Notes: generated by a model from the letters alone, not told the origin. A stretch of 64,000 nt of DNA from SHZI01 sp040080965 (GCA_040080965.1 JBEBHH010000003.1:1-64000), one strand, 5' to 3'. Shown: positions 45,125 to 54,066, numbered from the stretch's first letter. Made by a program: numbers and translations.

Positions 45125-45756
45125 CCGAGCAACTCCTCTGCCGAGTCGCCGGTGGTCGATATGTTCAGCTGCTCGCGAATGTGGATGAGGCCGCGCCGCA
45201 CGCGCGTCTTCACGGTGCCGAGCGGCAGCGAGAGGCGCTCGGCGATCTCGCTGTGGCTGTAGCCCTCGTAGAGGGACATGGACAGGACCTTCTGGTGCTC
45301 GGGGTCCATGGCACCGAGGACGCGCTCGACGATGGCGACCTCGGTGTCGTCTTCCACCGTTGCGGGGATGCCCGGATCGATGGGGGCCCCTTCGTCATCG
45401 TCGAGGGAATCCATGAGGGGTCGCCGCTCGGCGGCCCGGATCTTGTCGATCAGGCGGCGGCGGGCGATCGTGGAGATGAAGGCGACTTCGCTGGCAATGT
45501 TGCGATCGTAGCGCCCCGAGCTGCCCCAGATGTCGATGAAGATGTCCTGGACCGCGTCTTCCGCGTCGCTCGCATTGCGCAGGTAGCGCCGGGCGAGGGA
45601 CCAGACGAGATCGCCGTACCGGTCCAGGCATTCACTCACGGCCGAGGTATCACCGGCAGCGACGCGTTCGAGTATGGATTGGGTCGTGGTCAATCGGGTC
45701 GTGGAGCCCTGGCTAAGCCGTCGGGTGGCGGGCTTGTTTTCAGCGACCGTCATCAT
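45121..45756 (-). CDS. ECF sigma factor, SigK-like
   Basis: A 211-residue sigma-70-family factor with regions 2 and 4. Region 2 is DLVWSLARRYLRNASDAEDAVQDIFIDIW followed by FISTIARRRLIDKIR. Region 4 is YEGYSHSEIAERLSLPLGTVKTRVRRGL. With the RskA-type anti-sigma and a fasciclin-domain protein immediately upstream, this is the SigK/RskA arrangement. Two tandem ATGs open the gene. The fasciclin gene is on the same strand, separated by a hairpin, and is the likeliest regulon member. Confidence 0.9.
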   Translation of the reverse strand: MMTVAENKPATRRLSQGSTTRLTTTQSILERVAAGDTSAVSECLDRYGDLVWSLARRYLRNASDAEDAVQDIFIDIWGSSGRYDRNIASEVAFISTIARRRLIDKIRAAERRPLMDSLDDDEGAPIDPGIPATVEDDTEVAIVERVLGAMDPEHQKVLSMSLYEGYSHSEIAERLSLPLGTVKTRVRRGLIHIREQLNISTTGDSAEELLG

Positions 45757-45806
45757 ACAACAGGCTCGTGGACTTGGAGTCGTATTGCGAACGCGTCCGG
45801 CCGGAC

Positions 45807-45835
45807 AGCGGCCGGGGTATCGGACCCCGGCCGCT
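45807..45835 (-). terminator. GC-rich hairpin between fasciclin and sigma genes
   Basis: A perfect 11-bp stem AGCGGCCGGGG / CCCCGGCCGCT with a 7-nt loop. It lies 17 bp after the fasciclin stop. No T tract follows, so it may be a partial terminator or a processing or stability element setting fasciclin mRNA above sigma mRNA. Confidence 0.5.
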
Positions 45836-45851
45836 GGAGCCAGTAGCGTGG

Positions 45852-46406
45852 TTACTTCGCGGGCGGCAGGACTACGGCGTCGATCACGTGAATGACGCCA
45901 TTGCTTGCGCCGATGTCAGCCTTCGTCACGTTCGCGCCGTTCACTGTCACGCCCGAGGCGCCGGCGACGATGGTCAGCGTCGAGCCCTGGAGCGTGGCGG
46001 GCTTCACGGTGCCCTTCAGGTCGGTGGACATCACCTTCCCGGAAACGACGTGATACAGGAGGATGCCCTTGAGCTTGTCCTTGTTTTCCGGCTTCAGCAG
46101 GTCGTCGAGTGTGCCGGCAGGCAGCTTGGCGAATGCGGCGTCGGTGGGCGCAAACACCGTGAGGGGACCGGGGCCCTTCAGCGCGTCCACAAGGCCGGCC
46201 GCCTTGACCGCGGCAACCAGCGTGTTGAACGAGCCGGCGGCGACTGCCGTGTCAACGATGTCGGCCGCCTTGGGAGCGGCCCCGGCCCCGTTGTGAGCGC
46301 CGGCGTATACCGACGGAGTGACGGCCATGCCGACGAGGGACAGAGCGAACAGGCCCGCGAGGGCGCGCAGGCTGCGGAAACCGGAGTGACGAGCAACAGC
46401 AGACAT
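45852..46406 (-). CDS. Secreted fasciclin-domain protein
   Basis: A 184-residue protein with a signal peptide (LAGLFALSLVGMAVTPSVYA) and one FAS1 domain: ADIVDTAVAAGSFNTLVAAV, LTVFAPTDAAFAKLP, ILLYHVVSGKV and NGVIHVIDAVVLP. FAS1 domains mediate adhesion or bind small ligands. The ATG at 46406 follows AAGGAGAA. The frame extends 234 bases upstream without support. It is adjacent to a SigK/RskA-type pair on the same strand, the usual partner arrangement for FAS1 genes. Confidence 0.9.
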   Translation of the reverse strand: MSAVARHSGFRSLRALAGLFALSLVGMAVTPSVYAGAHNGAGAAPKAADIVDTAVAAGSFNTLVAAVKAAGLVDALKGPGPLTVFAPTDAAFAKLPAGTLDDLLKPENKDKLKGILLYHVVSGKVMSTDLKGTVKPATLQGSTLTIVAGASGVTVNGANVTKADIGASNGVIHVIDAVVLPPAK

Positions 46407-46602
46407 TTCTGGGTTCTCCTTGGAGCCAACTGATGATCCGGCCCGTGAACTGCACGAACCGGGTTTTACGAGCGCCGACCGGCGCGACCCGCGTATCGGG
46501 TCCGAGGAACAGTTCGCGGCGTTTCCGGCGCTGGATTCAGTCCGCTGGACGCCGGCGCCCAATGCGTGTGTGATGCAGCGCTGGAGACGGTGAGGAAATC
46601 CA

Positions 46603-47814
46603 GTGCGGTCACGAATCCTGCCAGGAGTTTTGGGCGGCACGCTGGTGCTGCTGGTGGTGTGCGCTGGCGTCGTCAGCTGGTCCTACTGGCAGGATCCGCC
46701 GTTCTGGCGGCGGTGGTGGATCATCCTCACGCACCTGTCGCCCGACCACATGGACTTCCGGCCCACCGCGTCCGTCGGCGGCGGCGCGGTGCTCGACCTG
46801 CCGGTGGCTAAGCCCGAGGGCCTCACCGTTGCGCCTGCCGCGTTGCGAGAGGCCGAGCGCTACGCGGCCGAATTCGATTCCTACGCGCTCATCGTGGTGC
46901 ACTGGGGCGTCGTGCAGACGGAGTGGTACGCCCCGGGCTGGAATCGCGACCGGCTGACCCAGTCCCAGTCGATGATGAAGACACTCGCGGCGCTGGCGCT
47001 GGGTGCGGCCATTGCCGACGGGCACATCGAGTCGGTGGACGAGCCGGTCGCCAGTTACCTGCCGGAGTGGGCGGGTGACCCGCGTGGCGCCATCCGCCTC
47101 CGCGACCTCCTGCAGATGTCCAGCGGACTGGCGCAGGCGCGTTTCACGCTCAATCCCTTCGCCCAGGATTCCGCCTTCCGGTTCCTCAACAGTTCCGACC
47201 GTGCCGCCGTGTACCTGCGCACCCCGGCCGTCATGCCGCCGGCGCAGGAGTTCGACTACAACGACCTGGACGCCGCGCTGGTCGGACTGATTGTGCAGCG
47301 GGCCACGGGCCGGCCATGGAACGAGTGGCTGGACGAGAAGATCTGGCGCCCGATGGGCGGGCAGCGGGCCCAGGTCTGGCTCGACCGGGAAGGCGAGGGC
47401 GCCACCGTCATGACGGCCTGCTGCATGCTCGCGCCCGCGATGGACTGGGTGCGGGTGGGGCTGCTGATGAAGGACCGGGGCATGGTTCGCGGCGTGCCTG
47501 TGCTGCCCGCCGGGTGGATCGACGCGATGATCACCCCGTCACCGGCCTACCCCGGGTACGGCTATTTCACCTGGCTCGCTGCCGGAATGGGCGACAAGCG
47601 CCTGCGCGAGGACGACCGGGAGCGGCCGCAGACCGAGCCGTTCCTCGCCCCCGACACCTTCATGCTCCTCGGTCGGGGCGGGCAGCGCGTGTATGTGTCC
47701 CCGGCGCTCGACCTGGTCATCGTGCGGCTGGGTCCGCACAACGGCATGGCGCCGCTGAAGGCCGGGTGGGACAACTCCCGCCTGCCGAACATCATCGTTC
47801 GCGGACTGAAATGA
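46603..47814 (+). CDS. Membrane-anchored serine hydrolase, class C beta-lactamase family
   Basis: A 403-residue protein with an N-terminal anchor (GVLGGTLVLLVVCAGVVSW). Catalytic elements are SMMK (Ser123 to Lys126), YND (219-221), and a third LGRGGQRVYVSP strand, where true penicillin-recognising enzymes have K/H-T/S-G. Most such proteins are esterases, peptidases or amide hydrolases, not antibiotic-resistance enzymes. The start at 46603 is GTG. It is followed three bases on by a strong terminator. Confidence 0.85.
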   Translation: MRSRILPGVLGGTLVLLVVCAGVVSWSYWQDPPFWRRWWIILTHLSPDHMDFRPTASVGGGAVLDLPVAKPEGLTVAPAALREAERYAAEFDSYALIVVHWGVVQTEWYAPGWNRDRLTQSQSMMKTLAALALGAAIADGHIESVDEPVASYLPEWAGDPRGAIRLRDLLQMSSGLAQARFTLNPFAQDSAFRFLNSSDRAAVYLRTPAVMPPAQEFDYNDLDAALVGLIVQRATGRPWNEWLDEKIWRPMGGQRAQVWLDREGEGATVMTACCMLAPAMDWVRVGLLMKDRGMVRGVPVLPAGWIDAMITPSPAYPGYGYFTWLAAGMGDKRLREDDRERPQTEPFLAPDTFMLLGRGGQRVYVSPALDLVIVRLGPHNGMAPLKAGWDNSRLPNIIVRGLK

Positions 47815-47816
47815 AA

Positions 47817-47850
47817 AAGGGCCGGCTCCTTGCGGAGCCGGCCCTTATTT
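47817..47850. terminator. Bidirectional intrinsic terminator
   Basis: A perfect 13-bp stem AAGGGCCGGCTCC / GGAGCCGGCCCTT with loop TTGC. TATTT follows on the plus strand and TTTTTC on the minus strand. It separates the convergent serine-hydrolase and Cys-rich protein genes. Confidence 0.9.
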
Positions 47851-47877
47851 GTCACGGCGTGGGCAGTTAAGCCGGCC

Positions 47878-48216
47878 TTAGCCGGTCTTCCACTCGCCGC
47901 CCTGGAAGCCACAGCCGATCTCGAGGCCGCCCGGGTCGCCTTCGTAGTAGACGCGCTTGCCGGCGTCACCCATGTCGCACACGCCGACCTTGCCTTCGGT
48001 GGCACAGTCACCGGCGCCGTGGGCAGCGTCGCTGTTCTCGTCGGTCTTGCCGAGCTCGGCGCACTTCTCGGGGCTCGCCGGCGTGTCGCACACCTTGAAG
48101 GGGCCGGCGAACATGTTCTTCTGCACGTAGTTGCAATGGCCGGCGCCGTCCTGGGCGGAGGCGGTCAACGGGCCGATAGCCAGCAGCGCGATGGCTGCAA
48201 TAAGACTCGACTTCAT
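47878..48216 (-). CDS. Small secreted Cys-rich protein
   Basis: A 112-residue protein with a clean signal peptide (SLIAAIALLAIGPLTASA). The mature part has six cysteines (HCNY, VCDT, KCAE, DCAT, VCDM, GCGF), enough for three disulfides. The C-terminal YYEGDPGGLEIGCGFQGGEW looks strand-rich. No family is recognised. The ATG at 48216 is preceded by CAGGAG. It appears monocistronic, with its own terminator. The 146 bp upstream, to the PQQ dehydrogenase stop, show nothing distinctive. Confidence 0.75.
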   Translation of the reverse strand: MKSSLIAAIALLAIGPLTASAQDGAGHCNYVQKNMFAGPFKVCDTPASPEKCAELGKTDENSDAAHGAGDCATEGKVGVCDMGDAGKRVYYEGDPGGLEIGCGFQGGEWKTG

Positions 48217-48362
48217 GATTTAAGGCTCTCCTGCCACAAGTTTGGCATCAGGTTGGCTTGCGAAAAACGAAGCGGGCCGATCATGGCACGCGGGTTCCGG
48301 GGAATCCATAGGTCCTGGCGCCGAGCCTGGGGCCCGGCGGCTGAACGGGCCGTTAAATCAGG

Positions 48363-50378
48363 CTATCTGGCGGCCTCCAGGTACTTCTCTGGCAGCGCGT
48401 AGGCCACGAGGTAGTCATCGATGGTCTTCGCGTTGATGAACATATGGCTGCCCGCCGCGATGACCACGTACTGGCGGCCATCGCGCTCGTAGGTCATCGG
48501 GTTCGCGTGGGCCGACGTGGGCAGCGGCGTCGACCAGAGCTCGGCGCCGGTCTCCGTGTCGAAGGCGCGCAGCCGCGCGTCGCCCGTGGAGCCGATGAAC
48601 ACCAGGCCGCCCGCCGTCACGATCGGTCCGCCCGTCACCGGCGCTCCCCACTTCAGCGGCGGAATGGGCACCGGCGCGAGCTTGTCGATAGTGCCCAGTG
48701 GCACGCTCCACCGGATCTCACCGGCCGCCAGGTCGACGCCGACGAGGGACGACCAGGGCGGGCGCGTGCAGGGCATCATCGTCGGGCCGAGCAGGATGCG
48801 CTGCTCGATCGCCCAGGGTGTGCCCTCGATGATGCCCGCCGGCCCCATCGGCGCGCCGCGGGTGGGATCGAAGGAGGTGGCCTTCGGCACCTTCGCGCGG
48901 GGCACCAGCTTCAGGTACAGGCCGATCTGCGAAAGGTTAGTGACCAGCAGGCTCCGTTCGGGGTCCCAGGCCCCGCTGCCCCAGTTCATGCCGCCAGCCG
49001 AGCCGGGAAACATGATCCACCCCTTGTCGCTGGGCGGCGTGAAGATGTCGCCGTGCCGGGCGCCGGCGATCAGGTCGCGGCAGCGGTTCTGGTCCCAGAA
49101 CGTCAGGCCCCAGGCGTCGTCCGGCGTCAGCCGCGTCTTCATCAGCGGTGGCGGTTTGACCGGGAAGGGCTGGGTCTTCGACAGGACGTCGCCGGCGACG
49201 CCGTCGGTCGGCACGGGCCGCTCCTCGACAGGGAACAGTGGCCTGCCCGTGTCCCGGTCGAGCACGAAGACCAGCGACTGCTTCGTGAGGATCACGACGG
49301 CCGGCACGTTGCGGCCGTCCTTCGGCACGTCCACCAGCAGCGGCTGCGACGGCGTATCCCAGTCCCAGACGTCGTGGTGAACCGTCTGGAAGCTCCACAC
49401 CACCTCGCCCGTGCTGCCGCGGAGGGCCACCACGGAGTTGGCGTAGCGGTTGTCGCCCGGCCGCGTGCCACCGAACCAGTTCGGCGAGGCGCTCGACGTG
49501 GGCATGAAGACGAGGTCGCGCTTCTCGTCGACGGAGAGCAGGCTCCAGGCGTTGGCGCCGCCCGTCGATGCCATGCTCTCGGGCGTCCAGCCGGCGGCCT
49601 GGGGCGCGTCCTTGCTGCGCGGTATCGGGTCGAAGCTCCAGCGGAACTCGCCCGTGCGCGCATCGAAGGCGCGCAGGGCGCCGCTCGGGGCGCTGGCGTA
49701 CTGGTTCTTCATGTTGTTGATGTGGCCAATCACCAGCACGCCGTTCACGACCACCGGCGGCGCCGAGAACTGCACGCCCCACGGGTCGTCGGGCGCCGGC
49801 TTCGTGGCGGCGAACAGCGGATTCACGTCCACCTGGCCATTGGTGCCGAAACCGGGGCAGGGCTGCCCGGTGGCCGCATCGACCGCGAGCAGGCGCCGGT
49901 CGTTGGTGCCGGCGAGGATCCGGTGCGCGCACTGCTGGCCCGCCGGCGCGGCCGCGTCGTGCCAGTAGGTCACGCCCAGGCACTTGAGCCGCTTCGGCGA
50001 CTGTGACACCTGGATCTGCGGATCGAAGCTCCAGCGTTCCTTGCCGGTGGCGGGGTCGAGCGCCACCAGCCGGTTGATCGGCGTGCACAGCACGAGGCTG
50101 CCGCCGGCCGCGTCCGGCAGGAGGATCGGAGTGGCGTGGAAGCCAGAGAAGGGGCGGCGCTCGGGAAACTTCTCGAAGTCGCCGTGCCGCCACGTCCAGG
50201 CCCGCTCCAGGCGCCAGACATTCTTCCGGTCGATCTGCGCGAGGGGCGAGTAACGGGAGCCGCCCTGATCGCCGCCGACGTGCTCCCAGCCGGAGGCCTC
50301 GCCGGCCGGCTGCGTGGCCTGCGCGCCGGCCTCCGTCAGGCCGCACGTCGCCAGCAACAGGACAACAGGCAGTCTCAT
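48363..50378 (-). CDS. PQQ-dependent dehydrogenase, glucose/quinate type
   Basis: A 671-residue periplasmic quinoprotein with an eight-bladed propeller. A signal peptide (PVVLLLATCGLTEAGA) replaces the membrane domain of E. coli Gcd. Family marks are WEHVGGDQGGSRYSPLAQID, repeated blade motifs (ALDPATGKERWSFDP), VHHDVWDWDTPSQPLLVDV and the C-terminal WGAPVTGGPIVTAGGLVFIG. It oxidises an alcohol, aldose or cyclitol and passes electrons to quinone or cytochrome. The substrate is unknown. It starts one base into the stop of the dioxygenase gene (TGATG), so the two are translationally coupled. Confidence 0.9.
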   Translation of the reverse strand: MRLPVVLLLATCGLTEAGAQATQPAGEASGWEHVGGDQGGSRYSPLAQIDRKNVWRLERAWTWRHGDFEKFPERRPFSGFHATPILLPDAAGGSLVLCTPINRLVALDPATGKERWSFDPQIQVSQSPKRLKCLGVTYWHDAAAPAGQQCAHRILAGTNDRRLLAVDAATGQPCPGFGTNGQVDVNPLFAATKPAPDDPWGVQFSAPPVVVNGVLVIGHINNMKNQYASAPSGALRAFDARTGEFRWSFDPIPRSKDAPQAAGWTPESMASTGGANAWSLLSVDEKRDLVFMPTSSASPNWFGGTRPGDNRYANSVVALRGSTGEVVWSFQTVHHDVWDWDTPSQPLLVDVPKDGRNVPAVVILTKQSLVFVLDRDTGRPLFPVEERPVPTDGVAGDVLSKTQPFPVKPPPLMKTRLTPDDAWGLTFWDQNRCRDLIAGARHGDIFTPPSDKGWIMFPGSAGGMNWGSGAWDPERSLLVTNLSQIGLYLKLVPRAKVPKATSFDPTRGAPMGPAGIIEGTPWAIEQRILLGPTMMPCTRPPWSSLVGVDLAAGEIRWSVPLGTIDKLAPVPIPPLKWGAPVTGGPIVTAGGLVFIGSTGDARLRAFDTETGAELWSTPLPTSAHANPMTYERDGRQYVVIAAGSHMFINAKTIDDYLVAYALPEKYLEAAR

Positions 50379-51268
50379 CAGACGGGGCGCCAGTGATCGT
50401 GGAACGACACCCGGTGCATCAGCCGGTGGCTCTGGCCGAAGTCGAAGATGCCCCGGTGAATCGTGGAGTAGTTGTCCCACAGCGCCAGCGACCCGGGCTC
50501 CCAGTGCCAGCGGCACTGGAATTCGGGGCGGGTCTGGTGCGCGAAGAGGAAGTCCAGCACTGTACGGCTCTCCCGGTCGCTCATGCCGGTGATCTCCCGG
50601 GTCATCAGCTCCGCGACGAACAGGAACCGCCTGCCGCTTCCGGGGTGGGTGCACACCACCGGATGCTCCGTGGGCGGCAGGAAGCAGCGCATCTTCGCCA
50701 GTGCCTCGCCACCCATCGAATCGAAGATCCGGTGGAAGTTCCTCGCCACGTTGTCGTGGATTGCCGTGAGGGGATCGAGGAACTGCCGCCAGGCGGGAGA
50801 GAGATCATCGTAGGCCGCACACATGTCGGCCCAGACCGTGTCCCCCGCGCCGTCCGGTACGTCGATCGCGTACAGCAGCGATCCCCGGGTCGGGTTGGTG
50901 CGGAAGGAGCTGTCCGAGTGCCAGTTGATGTCGTTGACCGGTCCCCGGTACATGGCCGGGTATTCCTGCACCCAGACGCCCGGGTGTCCCTCCAGGCTGC
51001 CGACATAGCCCTGTTCCTGGATGTCGCCAAAGCGCCTGCCGAGTGCCAGTTGCTGCTCCGGCGTCAGCGCCTGGTCCCTGAAGAAGAGGACCTGGTAGCG
51101 GACCCAGGCGGACCGCAGGTCGCGCAACAGCGTTTCGTCATCCAGTGCGTCCGCCACCTGCACGCCGGTGACCAGCGCCCCGAAGGAGCCCGTCATGGGT
51201 CGCGCAGTGAAGCTGCCGTAGCGCGTGCCGGCGATCGGGGTCTTCTCAGCCAGTGCAATAGCCATCAT
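50378..51268 (-). CDS. TauD/TfdA-family 2-oxoglutarate-dependent dioxygenase
   Basis: A 296-residue Fe(II)/2-oxoglutarate oxygenase. The metal site is WHSDSSF (HxD) with the distal His in NYSTIHRGIFD. GDTVWADM and the C-terminal HRLMHRVSFHDH supply 2-oxoglutarate binding. The family hydroxylates sulfonates, aryloxyacetates and other small acids, often leading to C-S or C-O cleavage. It is the middle gene of LysR, dioxygenase, PQQ dehydrogenase. An aldehyde or alcohol released by it could be the dehydrogenase substrate. Confidence 0.9.
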   Translation of the reverse strand: MMAIALAEKTPIAGTRYGSFTARPMTGSFGALVTGVQVADALDDETLLRDLRSAWVRYQVLFFRDQALTPEQQLALGRRFGDIQEQGYVGSLEGHPGVWVQEYPAMYRGPVNDINWHSDSSFRTNPTRGSLLYAIDVPDGAGDTVWADMCAAYDDLSPAWRQFLDPLTAIHDNVARNFHRIFDSMGGEALAKMRCFLPPTEHPVVCTHPGSGRRFLFVAELMTREITGMSDRESRTVLDFLFAHQTRPEFQCRWHWEPGSLALWDNYSTIHRGIFDFGQSHRLMHRVSFHDHWRPV

Positions 51269-51276
51269 GCAGAGCC

Positions 51277-52185
51277 TCAGTTGAGCGGAACCGAGAGTTC
51301 CTTGCGGGTTTCCTCGAGCAGCAGCTTCGCGTCCGGCGCCAGCGCCTCGTCACTCCGGTAGACCAGCGCCACGGTGCTGAACCACTCGACCTTGGGCACG
51401 TGGAGCTCGGCGAGCTGCCCTGCCTCGATGGCGTCCTTGATGGTGCCGATCATCGGCAGGACCGCGACCATGTTGCAGTTGGCCAGCATGGCGCGCAGGA
51501 AGTCGTCTGTCGCTTCGCCCATCGGCTGGGGCGGGGGCGCGAGGCCCGCGTCGGCGAAGGTCTCGTCCCAGTTGTCGAGCACCACGCGCCAGGTGCTGGC
51601 GTAGGCCAGCCGGTAATCCATGACCCGCGCGAGGCTGAGGTTGCGACGGCCGGCCAGCGGGTGCTTCTGCCCGACGACCAGGCCGTAGCGGAGGCGGAAC
51701 AGCGGTTCGTGCACGATGCGCCGGTTGCTGGCCGGGCTGCCGGACTCGGACACCATGAAGTCCAGCTCGCCATCGTTCAGGCGACCGACCAGGTAGGCGT
51801 AGGAGCCGAGCGCGGTCTGCACGCGAAGGCCGGGGTACCGGTCGCAGAAGCGGCCGATCAGTTCCCCCATGGCCGAGGGAATGCCGTAGGGAAGCAGACC
51901 TACGTTGACTCGCCCGTTGCCGATGCCGCGGATCCGGTTGAGCTGGTCCACCGCCGATTCGACATTGGCCTGGATCTCCTGGGCGCTCGCGTACAGGCAG
52001 TTGCCGAAGGACGTGGGCAGGATGCCGCCGGGCTTGCGTTCGAGCAACGTGACCGCGAGTTCGGTCTCGAGTTTCTTGATCGACAGGCTGAGCGCGGGTG
52101 GCGAGATGTTCAACGCATCGGCCGCCTTGTGAAAGCTGCCCTGGTCCACCACGGCGCAGAAATACCTGAGTTGGCGGAGATCCAT
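51277..52185 (-). CDS. LysR-family transcriptional regulator
   Basis: A 302-residue LysR-type activator. The N-terminal winged helix is typical (MDLRQLRYFCAVVDQGSFHK, then ISPPALSLSIKKLE). The periplasmic-binding-like effector domain starts near residue 90 (RVNVGLLPYGIPSAMGELIG). Unusually for a LysR gene it is on the same strand as its presumed targets, with eight bases to the dioxygenase. It may control the operon from its own promoter. The effector is unknown. Confidence 0.9.
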   Translation of the reverse strand: MDLRQLRYFCAVVDQGSFHKAADALNISPPALSLSIKKLETELAVTLLERKPGGILPTSFGNCLYASAQEIQANVESAVDQLNRIRGIGNGRVNVGLLPYGIPSAMGELIGRFCDRYPGLRVQTALGSYAYLVGRLNDGELDFMVSESGSPASNRRIVHEPLFRLRYGLVVGQKHPLAGRRNLSLARVMDYRLAYASTWRVVLDNWDETFADAGLAPPPQPMGEATDDFLRAMLANCNMVAVLPMIGTIKDAIEAGQLAELHVPKVEWFSTVALVYRSDEALAPDAKLLLEETRKELSVPLN

Positions 52186-52314
52186 GCCTTAAGCCTAGCA
52201 AAACGATTCCCGGTTACCAGTAAAATCCGCAAAACGACCCGTTAGGTCCCGGGCCCGCCCGGCACCTGTGGGATGATGCTTTCGTCCAGCGCCTCAACAG
52301 AATCAGGAAACCCG

Positions 52315-53085
52315 ATGGCCACTGACGTCCCCAGAAACAGCGAAGTCGCAATTGCCGTGTTCGTCGACTTCGAGAACCTCGCGCTCGGCGTCCAGGACCG
52401 GAAGGGCGAACGGTTCGACATCGAGCTGGTCCTGAAGCGCCTTCTGGAGAAGGGCCGCATCGTCGCCAAGCGCGCCTACTGCGACTGGACGCGCTACCGG
52501 AACTTCATGCAGGAGTTCCACATGCAGGGCTTCGAGATGGTCGACATCCCCCAGACCAAGGTGAGCGGCAAGAACAGCGCCGACATACGCATGGTCGTGG
52601 ATGCCCTCGACATGTGCTACTCGAAGGCCCACATCGACACCTTCGTGCTGCTGACGGGCGACAGCGACTTCTCGCCGCTGGCCTCCAAGCTCAAGGAGAA
52701 CGACAAGCGGGTGATCGGCTGTGGCGTGCGCAATTCCACGTCCGACCTGCTGGCCTCCAACTGCGACGAGTTCATCTTCTACGACGACCTCATTGCCGTG
52801 TCCAAGCGGCCGCGCACCCGCGCCAAGCCGTCGAAGAACACGGAGCAGGCGGACGCGCTGGACAAGGTCGCGGCGACCGTCGAGTCGCTGTCCCAGGAAT
52901 ACGATCCGCTCTGGGGGTCGCTGGTGAAGCAGACGGTCCGCCGTGTCTATCCGGGCTTCAATGAGACGGTCTACGGCTACCGCAGCTTTTCGGAACTGCT
53001 CGAGGATGCCGCCAAGCAGGGCATGCTGGAGCTGGAGTTCGACCAGCAGCGCGGCAACTACAAGGTGCGGTCCAAGCCGCGGTGA
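52315..53085 (+). CDS. NYN-domain (LabA/DUF88) ribonuclease-like protein with LOTUS domain
   Basis: A 256-residue protein. Residues about 10-155 are a PIN-like NYN nuclease domain with acidic residues in VFVDFENLALG, KNSADIRMVVDALD and LLTGDSDFSPLASKL. The C-terminal part (LWGSLVKQTVRRVYPGFNE, FSELLEDAAKQGMLEL) is an OST-HTH/LOTUS domain, known to bind RNA, including G-rich structures. RNA cleavage or binding is likely. The ATG at 52315 follows CAGGAAA. Its TGA lies within the left arm of the 46-bp inverted repeat. Confidence 0.9.
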   Translation: MATDVPRNSEVAIAVFVDFENLALGVQDRKGERFDIELVLKRLLEKGRIVAKRAYCDWTRYRNFMQEFHMQGFEMVDIPQTKVSGKNSADIRMVVDALDMCYSKAHIDTFVLLTGDSDFSPLASKLKENDKRVIGCGVRNSTSDLLASNCDEFIFYDDLIAVSKRPRTRAKPSKNTEQADALDKVAATVESLSQEYDPLWGSLVKQTVRRVYPGFNETVYGYRSFSELLEDAAKQGMLELEFDQQRGNYKVRSKPR

Positions 53086-53191
53086 AGTAGGAGCGCCTTT
53101 AGGCGCGACCCCGAGCCCCTCCGTCGAGAGACTCGCGGACTCGATTCTCGACGGAGGGGCTCGGGGTCGCGCCTAAAGGCGCTCCTACTTC
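53084..53191. repeat. 46-bp perfect inverted repeat made of two REP units
   Basis: Arms 53084-53129 and 53146-53191 are exact complements separated by 16 nt. Each outer 24 bp is a REP unit (GTAGGAGCGCCTTTAGGCGC plus GACC, then inverted). The inner part, CCCGAGCCCCTCCGTCGAGA, is not seen elsewhere in the window. It sits between convergent genes and contains both stop codons: TGA of the NYN gene and TAG of the M48 gene. The transcript of either strand would form a very stable hairpin. Confidence 0.92.
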
Positions 53192-54045
53192 AAGGCCGGC
53201 GCGGCCTTCGGAGCCTTTGCAGGTGCCGGCGTCCGCGCCAGCACATACATCGGCCGCGTTCCCGGGGCCTCGTAGTACCCCATCATCTGCGGCGCCAGCG
53301 CGGCCAGTGTGGCCTGCCGGTTGCCGGGCGCAGGGTGCGTGCTGAGGAACTGGGGTGGTCCGCTGCCGCCGGCCTTTTCCATCTTCTGCCACAGCGTGGC
53401 GGCTGACCGCGGGTCGTAGCCCGCCTTGGCGGCGAGCTCGATGCCGATGCGGTCGGCCTCGGTTTCCGAGGAGCGGCTGTTGGGCAGCGTGATGGCGACC
53501 AGTGCCGCGCCCTGGGCGGCGGCCATCCCAGCCGCGGAATCCAGGGCAATGCCCGCCGCCAGCGCGCCGAACTGGCTCGCCATGGCCACCGACATGCGTT
53601 CCTGCGTGTGATTGGCCAGCGCATGGCTGATCTCGTGCCCCATTACCTGGGCCAGTTCGTCGTCGGTCGGATCCACCTTCTGGATCAGGCCGGTGTAGAT
53701 GGCCATGCGTCCGCCTGCCATGCACCAGGCATTGACCATCTTCGGGTCGTCGACGACCTGGACGCTCCATTCCCAGGACTTCGTGTCCGGTCGCATGAGG
53801 ATCGCCTGGGAGATGAGGCGCCCCGTGATCGTGTCCACGCGGTTGAGGATCTTCGGATCAGTGACCAGCTTGCCCTCGGCGCCGAGCTTGCCCATGGTCT
53901 GGACGTACTGCTGCTTGGATGCGGAGATTGCCGTCTTCTCGGAGACCAGCATGAGCTGCTTGCGGCCGGTAGGGCTGGTGGCGCAGGCGCTGGCCAGCGT
54001 CAGGACGAGAAGGGCAAAGGCGATCCGCCTGGCTGCTGATTGCAT
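53185..54045 (-). CDS. M48-family metalloprotease lipoprotein
   Basis: A 286-residue zinc protease attached by a lipoprotein signal (LASAC, Cys21). The zinc motif is HEISH (137-141), with the third ligand in SSETEADRIG. The length and placement resemble LoiP/YggG and the BepA-like periplasmic proteases that act on outer-membrane proteins. It is the last gene of a five-gene minus-strand operon starting with the Kef-type antiporter. Its TAG stop lies in the right arm of the 46-bp inverted repeat. Confidence 0.92.
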   Translation of the reverse strand: MQSAARRIAFALLVLTLASACATSPTGRKQLMLVSEKTAISASKQQYVQTMGKLGAEGKLVTDPKILNRVDTITGRLISQAILMRPDTKSWEWSVQVVDDPKMVNAWCMAGGRMAIYTGLIQKVDPTDDELAQVMGHEISHALANHTQERMSVAMASQFGALAAGIALDSAAGMAAAQGAALVAITLPNSRSSETEADRIGIELAAKAGYDPRSAATLWQKMEKAGGSGPPQFLSTHPAPGNRQATLAALAPQMMGYYEAPGTRPMYVLARTPAPAKAPKAAPALK

Positions 54046-54066
54046 GGGCTGTACTCCGTTCGGGCG

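Noticed and set aside
46603..47814. Beta-lactamase resistance gene
   Set aside because: Although it has SxxK and YxN, the third motif is not the K/H-T/S-G of penicillin-recognising enzymes and the protein is membrane anchored; a generic serine hydrolase is more likely.
48444..50006. Plus-strand open frame opposite the PQQ dehydrogenase
   Set aside because: A 520-residue Arg/Ala-rich frame with no motif, antisense to a firm gene.
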